A DNA stretch of 35,825 nucleotides, from the NCBI GenBank assembly GCA_034112285.1, contig JAWUVP010000009.1, forward strand, positions 1-35,825. The letters are read 5' to 3'. Numbering within the stretch: the stretch's first letter is position 1; each line of letters starts with the position of its first letter. Under the pieces are notes generated by a model. That model was given only the letters and a program-made list of their open reading frames with translations. It ran no database searches and was not told the origin of the DNA. This document shows, in pieces, positions 23,786 to 31,820 of this stretch. The stretch comes from JAWUVP01 sp034112285 (GTDB lineage: Bacteria > Pseudomonadota > Gammaproteobacteria > JABDGN01). The position numbers and the translations under genes were made by a program.

Positions 23786-25732
23786 ATGAAAAACAACGAT
23801 ATGTTAAAGAACGTGTTCCTATGGTTAATTATCGCCATTATTTTGGTGTCGGTATTTGCTAATTTTGGTCCCCATGACGAGGAAAAAAAATCCTTAAGCT
23901 ATACGCAATTTTTGGCCAATGTGAACAGTGGCAAAATTAGCACGGTAACCATTGATAATGCGACCGGCGTGATTAACGGGCAAACTAAATCAGGTGATTA
24001 TTTTCGCACCGACTTACCGTTGATGGACCCAGGCCTACTGCCAGATTTATTTAAGCAAAACATTGATGTGAAAGGTAAGCCTCCTCAAGAAGAAAGCACT
24101 TGGATGCGAATTCTGATTTCATGGTTCCCGTTCATATTGCTAATTGGTGTGTGGATCTTCTTCATGCGTCGTATGCAAGGCGGCGGTGGTGGTGGCATGA
24201 TGTCGTTTGGCCGTAGTAAAGCGAAGAAATTGGGCGAAGACCAAATTAAAATCACCTTTGAGGACGTTGCAGGCTGTGAAGAGGCCAAAGAAGAAGTGTA
24301 CGAAGTTGTGGATTTCTTGAAAGATCCTAAAAAATTCCAAAACCTTGGCGGTAAGATTCCGCGTGGTGTGTTGCTAATGGGGCCTCCTGGAACAGGTAAA
24401 ACCTTGCTCGCAAAAGCTGTGGCAGGTGAAGCGAAAGTGCCTTTCTTTAGTATTTCAGGTTCTGATTTTGTGGAAATGTTTGTTGGTGTGGGCGCCTCGC
24501 GAGTGCGTGATATGTTTGCCCAGGCTAAAAAGAGCGCGCCGTGCATTATCTTTATCGATGAAATTGATGCGGTGGGTCGACACCGTGGCACCGGCATGGG
24601 GGGCGGTAATGATGAACGTGAACAAACCTTAAACCAAATGTTGGTTGAAATGGATGGTTTTGAAAGCAATAACGGTGTGATTGTGATTGCGGCTTCTAAT
24701 AGGCCTGATGTGTTGGACCCTGCGTTATTACGCCCAGGTCGTTTTGACCGCCAAGTCATGGTGGGCTTACCCGATGTACGTGGCCGTGAAAAAATTCTTG
24801 ATGTGCATATGCGCAAAGTGCCGTTGGCCAAAGACATTGACGCCTCGGTTATTGCGCGTGGAACACCAGGTTTTTCGGGTGCAGATTTGGCTAACTTGGT
24901 GAACGAAGCGGCGTTAATGGCTGCACGTGATAGCCTAAAAGTGGTTAGCATGCCTGAATTTGAAAAAGCAAAAGATAAAATTTTAATGGGCCCTGAACGT
25001 CGCTCAATGGTGATGACGGAAGATGAGAAAAAACTGACGGCTTACCATGAATCAGGTCATGCCATTGTGGGTTGGTTAGTGCCTGATCATGATCCTATTC
25101 ATAAAGTGACTATCATGCCACGTGGGCGTGCTTTAGGTGTGACCATGTTTTTGCCTGATCAAGATCGTTATAGCTATTCTAAGGAGCGTTTGGAAAGCCA
25201 ATTGTCTTCTATGTATGGTGGGCGTTTAGCCGAAGAGTTGATTTTTGGTAAAGATAAAGTGACCACGGGGGCTTCGAATGATATTCAAAAAGCCTCAGAA
25301 ATTGCGCGCAGCATGGTTACCAAATGGGGCTTGTCTGATACTTTAGGGCCATTATTGTATGGCGAAGAAGATAGCCAGCCTTTCTTGGGTGCTGCCATGA
25401 GTGGCAACAGACCACCCAGCTTTTCGGCTGAAACCGCTAACAAAATTGATCAAGAAGTTCGTGATTTGGTTGACAGAAATTATGCGCGCACAAAACAAAT
25501 ACTCTCTGACAATATGGATAAACTACACGCCATGTCAGATGCGTTGATGTTGTATGAAACAATTGATACGAACCAAATTGAGGACATTATGTTGGGCCGC
25601 ACAGTGCGTGAGCCTAAAGGTTGGTCGGACCATAACAACAAAATTAAAGAAAGTGGCCCTACTACGAAAGCCGATAGTGCGGGTGATACGGATTCAGATT
25701 CAACCGAAGCTGAGCCTGCGACCGAGTCTTAA
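23786..25732 (+). CDS. ftsH: ATP-dependent zinc metalloprotease FtsH
   Basis: 648 residues from ATG 23786 (AAAGG five bases upstream); an in-frame ATG at 23726 gives an N-terminal extension untypical of the family. It is an inner-membrane AAA+ protease that degrades sigma32, LpxC and damaged membrane proteins in well-studied relatives. Membrane segments lie at about 8-25 and 108-127. Walker A is GPPGTGKT (199-206), Walker B FIDEID (256-261), the second region of homology RPDVLDPALLRPGRFDR (306 on), and the zinc site HESGH (421-425). The tail is acidic. A strong terminator follows. Together with dnaK and lapB in this window it fits control of heat shock and of LPS synthesis. Confidence 0.97.
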   Translation: MKNNDMLKNVFLWLIIAIILVSVFANFGPHDEEKKSLSYTQFLANVNSGKISTVTIDNATGVINGQTKSGDYFRTDLPLMDPGLLPDLFKQNIDVKGKPPQEESTWMRILISWFPFILLIGVWIFFMRRMQGGGGGGMMSFGRSKAKKLGEDQIKITFEDVAGCEEAKEEVYEVVDFLKDPKKFQNLGGKIPRGVLLMGPPGTGKTLLAKAVAGEAKVPFFSISGSDFVEMFVGVGASRVRDMFAQAKKSAPCIIFIDEIDAVGRHRGTGMGGGNDEREQTLNQMLVEMDGFESNNGVIVIAASNRPDVLDPALLRPGRFDRQVMVGLPDVRGREKILDVHMRKVPLAKDIDASVIARGTPGFSGADLANLVNEAALMAARDSLKVVSMPEFEKAKDKILMGPERRSMVMTEDEKKLTAYHESGHAIVGWLVPDHDPIHKVTIMPRGRALGVTMFLPDQDRYSYSKERLESQLSSMYGGRLAEELIFGKDKVTTGASNDIQKASEIARSMVTKWGLSDTLGPLLYGEEDSQPFLGAAMSGNRPPSFSAETANKIDQEVRDLVDRNYARTKQILSDNMDKLHAMSDALMLYETIDTNQIEDIMLGRTVREPKGWSDHNNKIKESGPTTKADSAGDTDSDSTEAEPATES

Positions 25733-25772
25733 TTTGAATTTGGCGTGCTACTTGGCGCCGTCATTTTCTCTT

Positions 25773-25799
25773 AATCCCCCTCTTGTAGGGGGATTTTAA
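25773..25799 (+). terminator. Rho-independent terminator after ftsH
   Basis: AATCCCCC, loop TCTTGTA, GGGGGATT followed by TTAA: a strong GC stem with a short T-run, 40 bases after the ftsH stop and before glmM. The loop lies at 25781-25787. It separates ftsH from glmM transcription at least in part. Confidence 0.85.
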
Positions 25800-25814
25800 T
25801 AATAGGATTATATA

Positions 25815-27152
25815 ATGACGCAGCGTAAATATTTTGGAACAGATGGTATTCGCGGCCGCGTGGGTGAGTTTCCTATTACGCCAGAATTTGTGTTGAAACT
25901 AGGCTGGGCTATGGGCCGTGTGTTGGGCGCTAAGCCTGGTAGCCGTGTGGTGGTGGGCAAAGATACCCGTATTTCTGGCTATATGTTTGAGTCGGCATTA
26001 GAAGCCGGTTTATCTGCTGCTGGAGTTGATACCTTATTAGTTGGCCCGATGCCAACGCCTGCTGTTGCGTATTTAACCCGTGCGTTTCGTGCGCAAGCGG
26101 GCATTGTCATCAGCGCCTCGCACAATCCTTACTATGATAATGGCGTGAAATTCTTTTCTGCTGAAGGCAAAAAACTTCCCGATGAAATTGAGCTGGCCAT
26201 TGAAGCGGAGTTGGAAAAAACGCTTATTACCGTTGCTCCCGACAAGCTCGGTAAAGCTGCGCGCATTGATGATGCGGTCGGGCGTTATGTTGAATTTTGC
26301 AAGGGGAGCATCCCTGCAGACATGAGCTTAAAAGGCTTAAAAATAGTGGTCGATTGTGCCAATGGTGCTAGTTACCATATTGCACCTAAAGTATTTGCCG
26401 AGCTGGGCGCCGAAGTGATCACGTTGTTTAATGAACCTGATGGTTTGAATATTAATGAAGCCTGTGGCGCGACCAATGTGACCGTCTTGCAGCAAACGGT
26501 ATTGGCTGAAAAAGCAGATTTAGGTGTCGCGCTGGATGGTGACGGCGACCGGGTGATTATGATCGATCATCTTGGCGAAAAAATTGATGGCGATCAAATT
26601 TTATTTATTATTGTGCGCCAACGCCAAGCCATTGGTAAGCTAGTGGGTGGTGTTGTGGGTACGCTGATGTCTAATTTAGGCATGGAAGTGGCGCTGCGTG
26701 AGTTAAACATTCCTTTTGAGCGCGCTAACGTGGGTGACCGCTATGTGATGGAGCGTTTAGAAAAATTAGGCTGGCAATACGGCGGTGAATCGTCTGGACA
26801 TGTTATTTGCCTGAATCGCACCACCACGGGTGCCGGCATTGTTGCCGCGTTGCAAGTGCTAACCGTCATGCAACAAACCGAGCAAGATCTTCACAGCTTG
26901 CAGCAACACATGCCAATGTATCCCCAAGTAATGATTAACGTTGAAGTGAAAGATAAATCAGTGTTAACCAATAACGCGCAAATCAATGCCGCGGTTGGCG
27001 AAGCTGAAAAAATACTAGGCGAGCGCGGGCGTGTGCTACTGCGTCCATCAGGCACTGAGCCGGTGGTGCGTGTGATGGTAGAAGGTGAAGAGCTCGCTAC
27101 AATTGAAGCCGTTGCTAAGACATTATCTGATGTTGTGCGTAGCGTGGTTTAA
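25815..27152 (+). CDS. glmM: Phosphoglucosamine mutase
   Basis: 445 residues, standard length. It converts glucosamine-6-phosphate to glucosamine-1-phosphate for UDP-GlcNAc, thus peptidoglycan and LPS. Motifs: FGTDGIRGRVG at the N-terminus, the phosphoserine loop GIVISASHNPYYDNG, the metal loop DGDGDRVIMID, the sugar loop GGESSGHVI, and the phosphate loop RPSGTEPVVRVMVEG. AGGA lies eight bases before the ATG. The usual folP between ftsH and glmM is missing. A MITE-like element begins seven bases after the stop. Confidence 0.97.
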   Translation: MTQRKYFGTDGIRGRVGEFPITPEFVLKLGWAMGRVLGAKPGSRVVVGKDTRISGYMFESALEAGLSAAGVDTLLVGPMPTPAVAYLTRAFRAQAGIVISASHNPYYDNGVKFFSAEGKKLPDEIELAIEAELEKTLITVAPDKLGKAARIDDAVGRYVEFCKGSIPADMSLKGLKIVVDCANGASYHIAPKVFAELGAEVITLFNEPDGLNINEACGATNVTVLQQTVLAEKADLGVALDGDGDRVIMIDHLGEKIDGDQILFIIVRQRQAIGKLVGGVVGTLMSNLGMEVALRELNIPFERANVGDRYVMERLEKLGWQYGGESSGHVICLNRTTTGAGIVAALQVLTVMQQTEQDLHSLQQHMPMYPQVMINVEVKDKSVLTNNAQINAAVGEAEKILGERGRVLLRPSGTEPVVRVMVEGEELATIEAVAKTLSDVVRSVV

Positions 27153-27158
27153 TTAAGT

Positions 27159-27441
27159 CAGGGCAAACGCACTATAGAGGCCGTCATGTTGTAATATATC
27201 GTTGACCTAGTTTGTAAGAGAATGTCTAGCGCTATTAAATTTGCTCGTTTAAAAAAAATTACGTCGTTGCGAGGAGCGTAGCGACGTGGCAATCTTTAAA
27301 CTACAGTGTAATTCATTAGATTGACCTGTGCTCTCGGGTGCACGTCGCTACGCTCCTCGCAACGACGATACGGAAGGGAAAGTCATGATTTAAAACTCTT
27401 CTAGTTGTATTTTGTACATTTTTTGAAGAGCGTACGCCCTG
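27159..27441 (+). mobile_element. MITE-like element, 283 bp, with terminal and internal inverted repeats
   Basis: Left end CAGGGCaaACGCaC and right end, read in reverse, CAGGGCgtACGCtC form imperfect terminal inverted repeats. Inside, a 25-base arm at 27262-27286 (beginning cgtcgttgcgaggagc) has its perfect inverted complement at 27343-27367, giving a long hairpin with a 56-base loop. There is no coding frame of note. I see no convincing target-site duplication. Related copies are at 14471-14740 and, eroded, near 190-340 and 1262-1475. It separates glmM from the toxin-antitoxin-like pair. Confidence 0.75.
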
Positions 27442-27460
27442 GCCGTTACTGGTGTTTCAT

Positions 27461-27928
27461 TTAAACCAGTAACGCTTGCCCAATGTTAAGTTGGCTTGTT
27501 TTTTTGCTGGAAAAACAAATATTTTTTAGCTGCAAATATTTTCCATAAAAGCTGTTTTTTTGCTTAATGGTTTTTGCTTCTATTTGCTCAATAATATAAA
27601 GCCTTAACATTATTTCAATATTGCTGTCCATGTTAGTGACTTCATCAGCAAAGCTTTCCCACTTGTTCACCGCAGCATGAGATTCACGCACAACCTGCTT
27701 GGCAAATTGGCGCAGAGACATTTCAAAATAGCCACGAATAAATTTGACTTGGTTACCTGTTAAGCGCTCAGTTTGTGTGGCTAAAATTTTAATAGCTTGG
27801 TCGGCAATTTTGCGCACATTTATTTTCGCTTGCCATTCACCATCTATTTTAACCAATTCTGTTTGCTGTAAAAAAATTGGAAAGCCGAGGCCGGTGTATG
27901 TATAGCTGTCGAGTGTTTTGTGTTGCAT
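27461..27928 (-). CDS. HTH antitoxin-like protein (MqsA-C-terminal-like)
   Basis: 155 residues. A helix-turn-helix domain covers about 55-105, with LTGNQVKFIRGYFEMSLRQF and then SHAAVNKWE, the pattern of the XRE/MqsA-type DNA-binding domain. The N-terminus (YTYTGLGFPIFL, then INVRKIADQAI) lacks the zinc cysteines of true MqsA. It follows a DUF4258-like small gene by 15 bases on the same strand, so the pair looks like a type II toxin-antitoxin operon with the toxin first. AAGG lies nine bases upstream of the start. Antitoxin role is inferred from the pairing. Confidence 0.65.
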   Translation of the reverse strand: MQHKTLDSYTYTGLGFPIFLQQTELVKIDGEWQAKINVRKIADQAIKILATQTERLTGNQVKFIRGYFEMSLRQFAKQVVRESHAAVNKWESFADEVTNMDSNIEIMLRLYIIEQIEAKTIKQKNSFYGKYLQLKNICFSSKKTSQLNIGQALLV

Positions 27929-27943
27929 GATGTTATACCTTCT

Positions 27944-28271
27944 CTAATTTAACCTCATTACAGTAATTATAGGCATCAGTCCGTTATTGATAGTAATAAT
28001 GATACGTAGCAGCACTTGATCGAGATTAATGCCTTCAAAGCAATAATTCCAATCTTCTCTATCAGCTTCGTACTTATCTTTACTTTTATTACGTTTTCTA
28101 TGCCTACCCTTTTTACCTTCAAGAATATCAAGCACATCGAGGTCGAGAATTTCTCGTTCAACCAACCTCTGCTTGGCATGTCTTACAAAAACATAGTTGC
28201 CGCAGTGAATGCAGCCAGTAACCCATGCAATAAGTTCTTTGTCTGATTTTTTTCTTGGGTTTGCTAAGCAA
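27944..28271 (-). CDS. DUF4258-like small toxin, start region disturbed at an A7 run
   Basis: The frame ending at 27944 is open back to TAG at 28283-28285 but has no ATG, GTG or TTG until TTG 28165 (73 residues), which would drop well-formed sequence: SDKELIAWVTGCIHCGNYVF and VRHAKQRL. That upstream part looks like the front of a DUF4258 domain, with a basic RHAKQR and later KGRHRKRNKSKD, DWNYCFEGI and a C-terminal MPIITV strand. A TTG at 28271 in the neighbouring frame would supply a good start if one A were lost from the A7 run (28247-28253). So either the gene is frameshifted or slippage restores it. Probably the toxin of the pair with 27461-27928; activity unknown. Confidence 0.5.
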
Positions 28272-28456
28272 TGCTCTGTTTCCTAAGAAGGTAAGCAGTT
28301 ATTGTAACGTAAAGTAATTATTTTGTAAACCTAGTTTACAGGCATGGCGAATGTAAAGCCATTAAGCTGAGATGGAAATGCTATATAAGCGCAAAAGAGC
28401 TAATTAATATGAATTAATACCTCAAAATATGCCATAATCCCGAATATTTTTGCTTG

Positions 28457-28485
28457 ACCCTGAAAATTAGGCTAAATTTCAGGGT
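28457..28485 (+). promoter_or_regulatory. Perfect 9-bp inverted repeat upstream of serC
   Basis: ACCCTGAAA (28457-28465), an 11-base spacer, then TTTCAGGGT (28477-28485), ending 29 bases before the serC ATG. It may be an operator or a 5' leader hairpin; there is no T-run. The preceding 170 bases (28286-28456) are AT-rich with no gene visible. Confidence 0.5.
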
Positions 28486-28514
28486 GTATCTAATTTAGAC
28501 AACTTGGAGCCCAC

Positions 28515-29597
28515 ATGAAACGCGTTTACAATTTTTCCCCCGGCCCCGCCATGTTACCCACTGCGGTACTAGAAACCGCGCAAGCGCAAATGCTAGATTG
28601 GGATGGCTCGGGCATGTCGGTGATGGAAATTAGTCACCGCAGTGAAGCGTTTGCGGATTTATTAGCGCAAACGAAGCAATTGTTGCGCGATTTACTCAAC
28701 ATCCCATCTAATTATCAGATTCTATTTATGCCCGGCGGTGCCAAAACGCAGTTTGCGATGATTCCTATGAATTTATTAGCGGACAATACGCAAGCCAATT
28801 ATTGTGTTACCGGCACGTGGTCTGAATTAGCATTGCGTGAGGCTGAGCGTTACGGTGATGTGACACGCGTGTTACCGGCGCAGGCCAACCCAGATATTGC
28901 TTCTATTCCAGCCCAAAGTGAGTGGAATATTAATCCCGATGCCAAGTATTTTTACTACACACCAAATGAAACGTTACAAGGCTTAGCCTTTCCAAACATT
29001 CCAGACGTGAGCATGCCCTTAGTGGCCGACATGACCTCTTGCCTATTATCACAAGAGATTGATATTTCACGTTTTGGCTTGATTTATGCTTCGGCACAAA
29101 AAAACTTAGGCCAAGCGGGTGTGACGGTGGTGATTGTGCGTGACGATTTAATCAGCGCGCCGCAAACCTGCACGCCGAGCATGTTTAGTTATGAAAATTT
29201 TCGTGACAGTGATTCGCTTTATAACACCTCGCCCACTTACGCTATTTATATTATGAATCTAGTGCTGCAACATTGGCAAGCGCAAGGCGGCATGCCCGAA
29301 ATTGTAAAAAACAATGTGGCTAAAAAAACGCTGCTTTATGACTGTATTGATAACAGCGATTTTTACACCAATAAAATTACACCTGCTTTTCGTTCCAGCA
29401 TGAATGTGACCTTTAATTTGCCCACGCCTGAATTAGAAGCCTTATTTGTGGATGAAGCGGCCAAGCAAGACTTGCTGAATTTAACCGGCCACAAAAAAGT
29501 AGGGGGCATTCGTGCGAGTATTTACAATGCCATGCCTTTAGCTGGTGTTCAAGCTTTGGTGAATTTTATGCAACACTTTGCAGTGGAACACACTTAA
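28515..29597 (+). CDS. serC: Phosphoserine aminotransferase
   Basis: 360 residues. It is a PLP enzyme of serine and pyridoxal-phosphate synthesis, converting 3-phosphohydroxypyruvate to phosphoserine. The N-terminus VYNFSPGPAMLPTAVLETAQ, the phosphate-binding GGAKTQFAM, the PLP lysine in YASAQKNLGQAG, and the end GGIRASIYNAMPLAGVQALV are characteristic. GGAG is seven bases before the start. The manC ATG follows directly after its stop with no gap, so the genes are coupled. Confidence 0.97.
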   Translation: MKRVYNFSPGPAMLPTAVLETAQAQMLDWDGSGMSVMEISHRSEAFADLLAQTKQLLRDLLNIPSNYQILFMPGGAKTQFAMIPMNLLADNTQANYCVTGTWSELALREAERYGDVTRVLPAQANPDIASIPAQSEWNINPDAKYFYYTPNETLQGLAFPNIPDVSMPLVADMTSCLLSQEIDISRFGLIYASAQKNLGQAGVTVVIVRDDLISAPQTCTPSMFSYENFRDSDSLYNTSPTYAIYIMNLVLQHWQAQGGMPEIVKNNVAKKTLLYDCIDNSDFYTNKITPAFRSSMNVTFNLPTPELEALFVDEAAKQDLLNLTGHKKVGGIRASIYNAMPLAGVQALVNFMQHFAVEHT

Positions 29598-30998
29598 ATG
29601 ACCGCTCCTTTCATTCCCGTATTATTAGCCGGTGGTATCGGCAGCCGCTTATGGCCCTTGTCACGCGAGCATTACCCCAAACAATTATTAAGTTTGTTAG
29701 GCGAAGATAGCTTGCTACAAGCCACATTACGGCGGGTATTGCAGTGTGAAAATGTCGACCGGTTTTATGTGATCTGTAATGAGCAACACCGTTTTACCGT
29801 GTTATCGCAAATTACACAGCTAGAGCCAAACTGTGAATTCAAAATTATTTTAGAGCCAGCAGGGCGCAATACCGCTGCGGCGGCTGCACTGGCCGCCGAG
29901 TATGCGCCAGCGGGTAGCCAGCTTTTATTTATGCCGGCGGATCATTTATTGCAATCCGTTGCGCCCTTTGTTGCGCGGGTAGAGCAAGCCAAGAAACTAG
30001 CCAGCACCAACAAGTTGGTGACCTTTGGTGTGCTACCCACTTATCCAGAAGAAGGCTACGGCTATATTGAAGTGGTAGAGAACGAGTTGGCGCCACATGC
30101 TTACAGCATTAAACAATTTGTAGAAAAACCCAATGCCATGCGTGCCAAAGCCTTCATTGCTGCCGGCCATTATTACTGGAATAGCGGCATGTTTTTATTT
30201 CCCAAGCAGTTACTGCTTGATGAACTAGCCGAGTATTCACCTGAAATTTCACGCTGCATTCAGGCCGCTGGGAAAACGTTTCGCGAAGATAACTATTTTG
30301 TACGCGTTGACGCCGCAACTTTTTGTGCAACCCCCAGCGATTCAATAGATTATGCTTTAATGGAGCACACTCAAAATGGGGTAATGCTAGCCTTAACCGG
30401 CCAATGGAGTGATGTGGGCTCCTGGCAAGCGCTATATGAATTTGAAGACAAAGATAGCGCTGGCAATGTGATTCAGGGCGAGGTGATTAACATCAACAGC
30501 ACCAATTGTTATTTACGCAGTGAAGAACATCTACTCGCCGCGGTAGGCCTAGATAATATTATTGCCGTGCAAACCGCAGATTGCGTGTTGATTGCCAATA
30601 AAGACGACACGCAAGGCGTGAAACAGGTGGTGCAACAATTACAACAACAAGGCCGCCAAGAAGCGGTGCAGCATTTAACCCGCCATCACCCTTGGGGTGT
30701 GAGCATTGTGATGTTTCATGATGACGCTTGCGTAATTAATCGGGTGCGCATTTTACCCGGACATGCGCTATCATTACACAGTCATAACAACAGCAGCGAA
30801 AGCTGGCTTGTGATTGCGGGCACGGCAGAGGTGCAGCAAGATGGCCAAACACAGCATTATCAGGCCGGCGAAGCCTTTAGCATCCCCCCGGGAGTACGCC
30901 ATAAAATAAGCAATAATAGCGCTGACAAATTACGTTTAATAGAATTACGTACCGGAGCAGCTTTAGATCAAGAGGATATTACCCGTCATGCACAATAA
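29598..30998 (+). CDS. manC: Mannose-1-phosphate guanylyltransferase / mannose-6-phosphate isomerase
   Basis: 466 residues, the usual length for the bifunctional type. It makes GDP-mannose for surface polysaccharides. The nucleotidyltransferase domain (1-about 340) has VLLAGGIGSRLWPLSREHYP with KQLL, the FVEKPN motif and GQWSDVGSW. The C-terminal cupin (about 355-460) corresponds to the type II isomerase: HHPWGVSIV, LSLHSHNNSSESWLVIAGTA, IPPGVRHKI. The family's usual QxHHHRAEHW reads HSHNNSSESW here, and the end stops at EDITRHAQ without the DxYGR tail, so isomerase activity is uncertain. It lies between serC and cmk, where aroA is common, and overlaps cmk by 11 bases. Confidence 0.88.
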   Translation: MTAPFIPVLLAGGIGSRLWPLSREHYPKQLLSLLGEDSLLQATLRRVLQCENVDRFYVICNEQHRFTVLSQITQLEPNCEFKIILEPAGRNTAAAAALAAEYAPAGSQLLFMPADHLLQSVAPFVARVEQAKKLASTNKLVTFGVLPTYPEEGYGYIEVVENELAPHAYSIKQFVEKPNAMRAKAFIAAGHYYWNSGMFLFPKQLLLDELAEYSPEISRCIQAAGKTFREDNYFVRVDAATFCATPSDSIDYALMEHTQNGVMLALTGQWSDVGSWQALYEFEDKDSAGNVIQGEVININSTNCYLRSEEHLLAAVGLDNIIAVQTADCVLIANKDDTQGVKQVVQQLQQQGRQEAVQHLTRHHPWGVSIVMFHDDACVINRVRILPGHALSLHSHNNSSESWLVIAGTAEVQQDGQTQHYQAGEAFSIPPGVRHKISNNSADKLRLIELRTGAALDQEDITRHAQ

Positions 30999-31674
30999 CG
31001 TAATTACCGTCGATGGCCCCAGTGGCAGCGGCAAAGGCACCATCAGTTTACGCATAGCCAAGGCGCTAGGTTGGCACTATTTAGACAGTGGCGCCCTTTA
31101 TCGCGTGGTGGCACTCTCGGCACAGCAGCAAGCTATAGCCGTGGATGATGTTGAAGGCTTGCTGGCCATGATTAGCGAGCTAAGCTTAAGCTTTGAAATA
31201 GACGCCTCGGGCATGGAGCGCAAAGTGCTTTTAGCCGGAAAAAACGTGAGCCAAGAGATTAGAACCACACAAATGAGCCACCTTAGCTCGCAAATCTCCT
31301 CTCTTCCCGAGGTGCGCACAGCATTGGTGGCACGCCAACAGTCGTTCTTACAAGCCCCTGGCTTGGTGACCGATGGCCGCGATATGGGCACGGTTATCTT
31401 CCCAAATGCGCCTTTAAAAATCTATCTTACCGCCAGCGCCGCTGTTCGGGCACAAAGACGCTTCGATCAGTTGAAAGCAAAGGGTTATAGTGGTACCCTT
31501 GCCGGATTGCAACAGGAGTTGGAAGCCCGTGACAAGCGGGATCAAGAGCGTGCTACGGCGCCGCTCAAGCCGGCCGAAGACGCGTGTATTGTCGATAGCT
31601 CAGTTAATGGTATTGATGACGTGTTGGCCGAGATCCTAGAACTGGCCAAGGCGCGTCAAATTCAGGTTGCATAA
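30988..31674 (+). CDS. cmk: Cytidylate kinase
   Basis: 228 residues, standard. It phosphorylates CMP and dCMP. P-loop GPSGSGKGT is at 10-18; HYLDSGALYRVVAL, the DGRDMGTVIFPNAPLKIYLT segment and a C-terminal RDQERATAPLKPAEDA are family signatures. Its start lies 11 bases inside manC. rpsA follows after a 146-base gap that may hold a promoter. Confidence 0.96.
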   Translation: MHNNVITVDGPSGSGKGTISLRIAKALGWHYLDSGALYRVVALSAQQQAIAVDDVEGLLAMISELSLSFEIDASGMERKVLLAGKNVSQEIRTTQMSHLSSQISSLPEVRTALVARQQSFLQAPGLVTDGRDMGTVIFPNAPLKIYLTASAAVRAQRRFDQLKAKGYSGTLAGLQQELEARDKRDQERATAPLKPAEDACIVDSSVNGIDDVLAEILELAKARQIQVA

Positions 31675-31820
31675 AAGGTGTTCTGCCATAAGGGTAGAAT
31701 TGATTAATTAACAACAACTGGCGGAGCATATCGTATCCGAACAAAACTAAGCGCGTATTTTACGCCGCTGCTTTCTGTGCTGGATTCAATATACTCTTGG
31801 TTAACCATAGGTAAAACAAT

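Noticed and set aside
24085..24951. A 288-residue minus-strand frame inside ftsH
   Set aside because: It mirrors the strongly conserved AAA+ codons of ftsH, and its translation is Ser- and Pro-rich with no recognisable domain.
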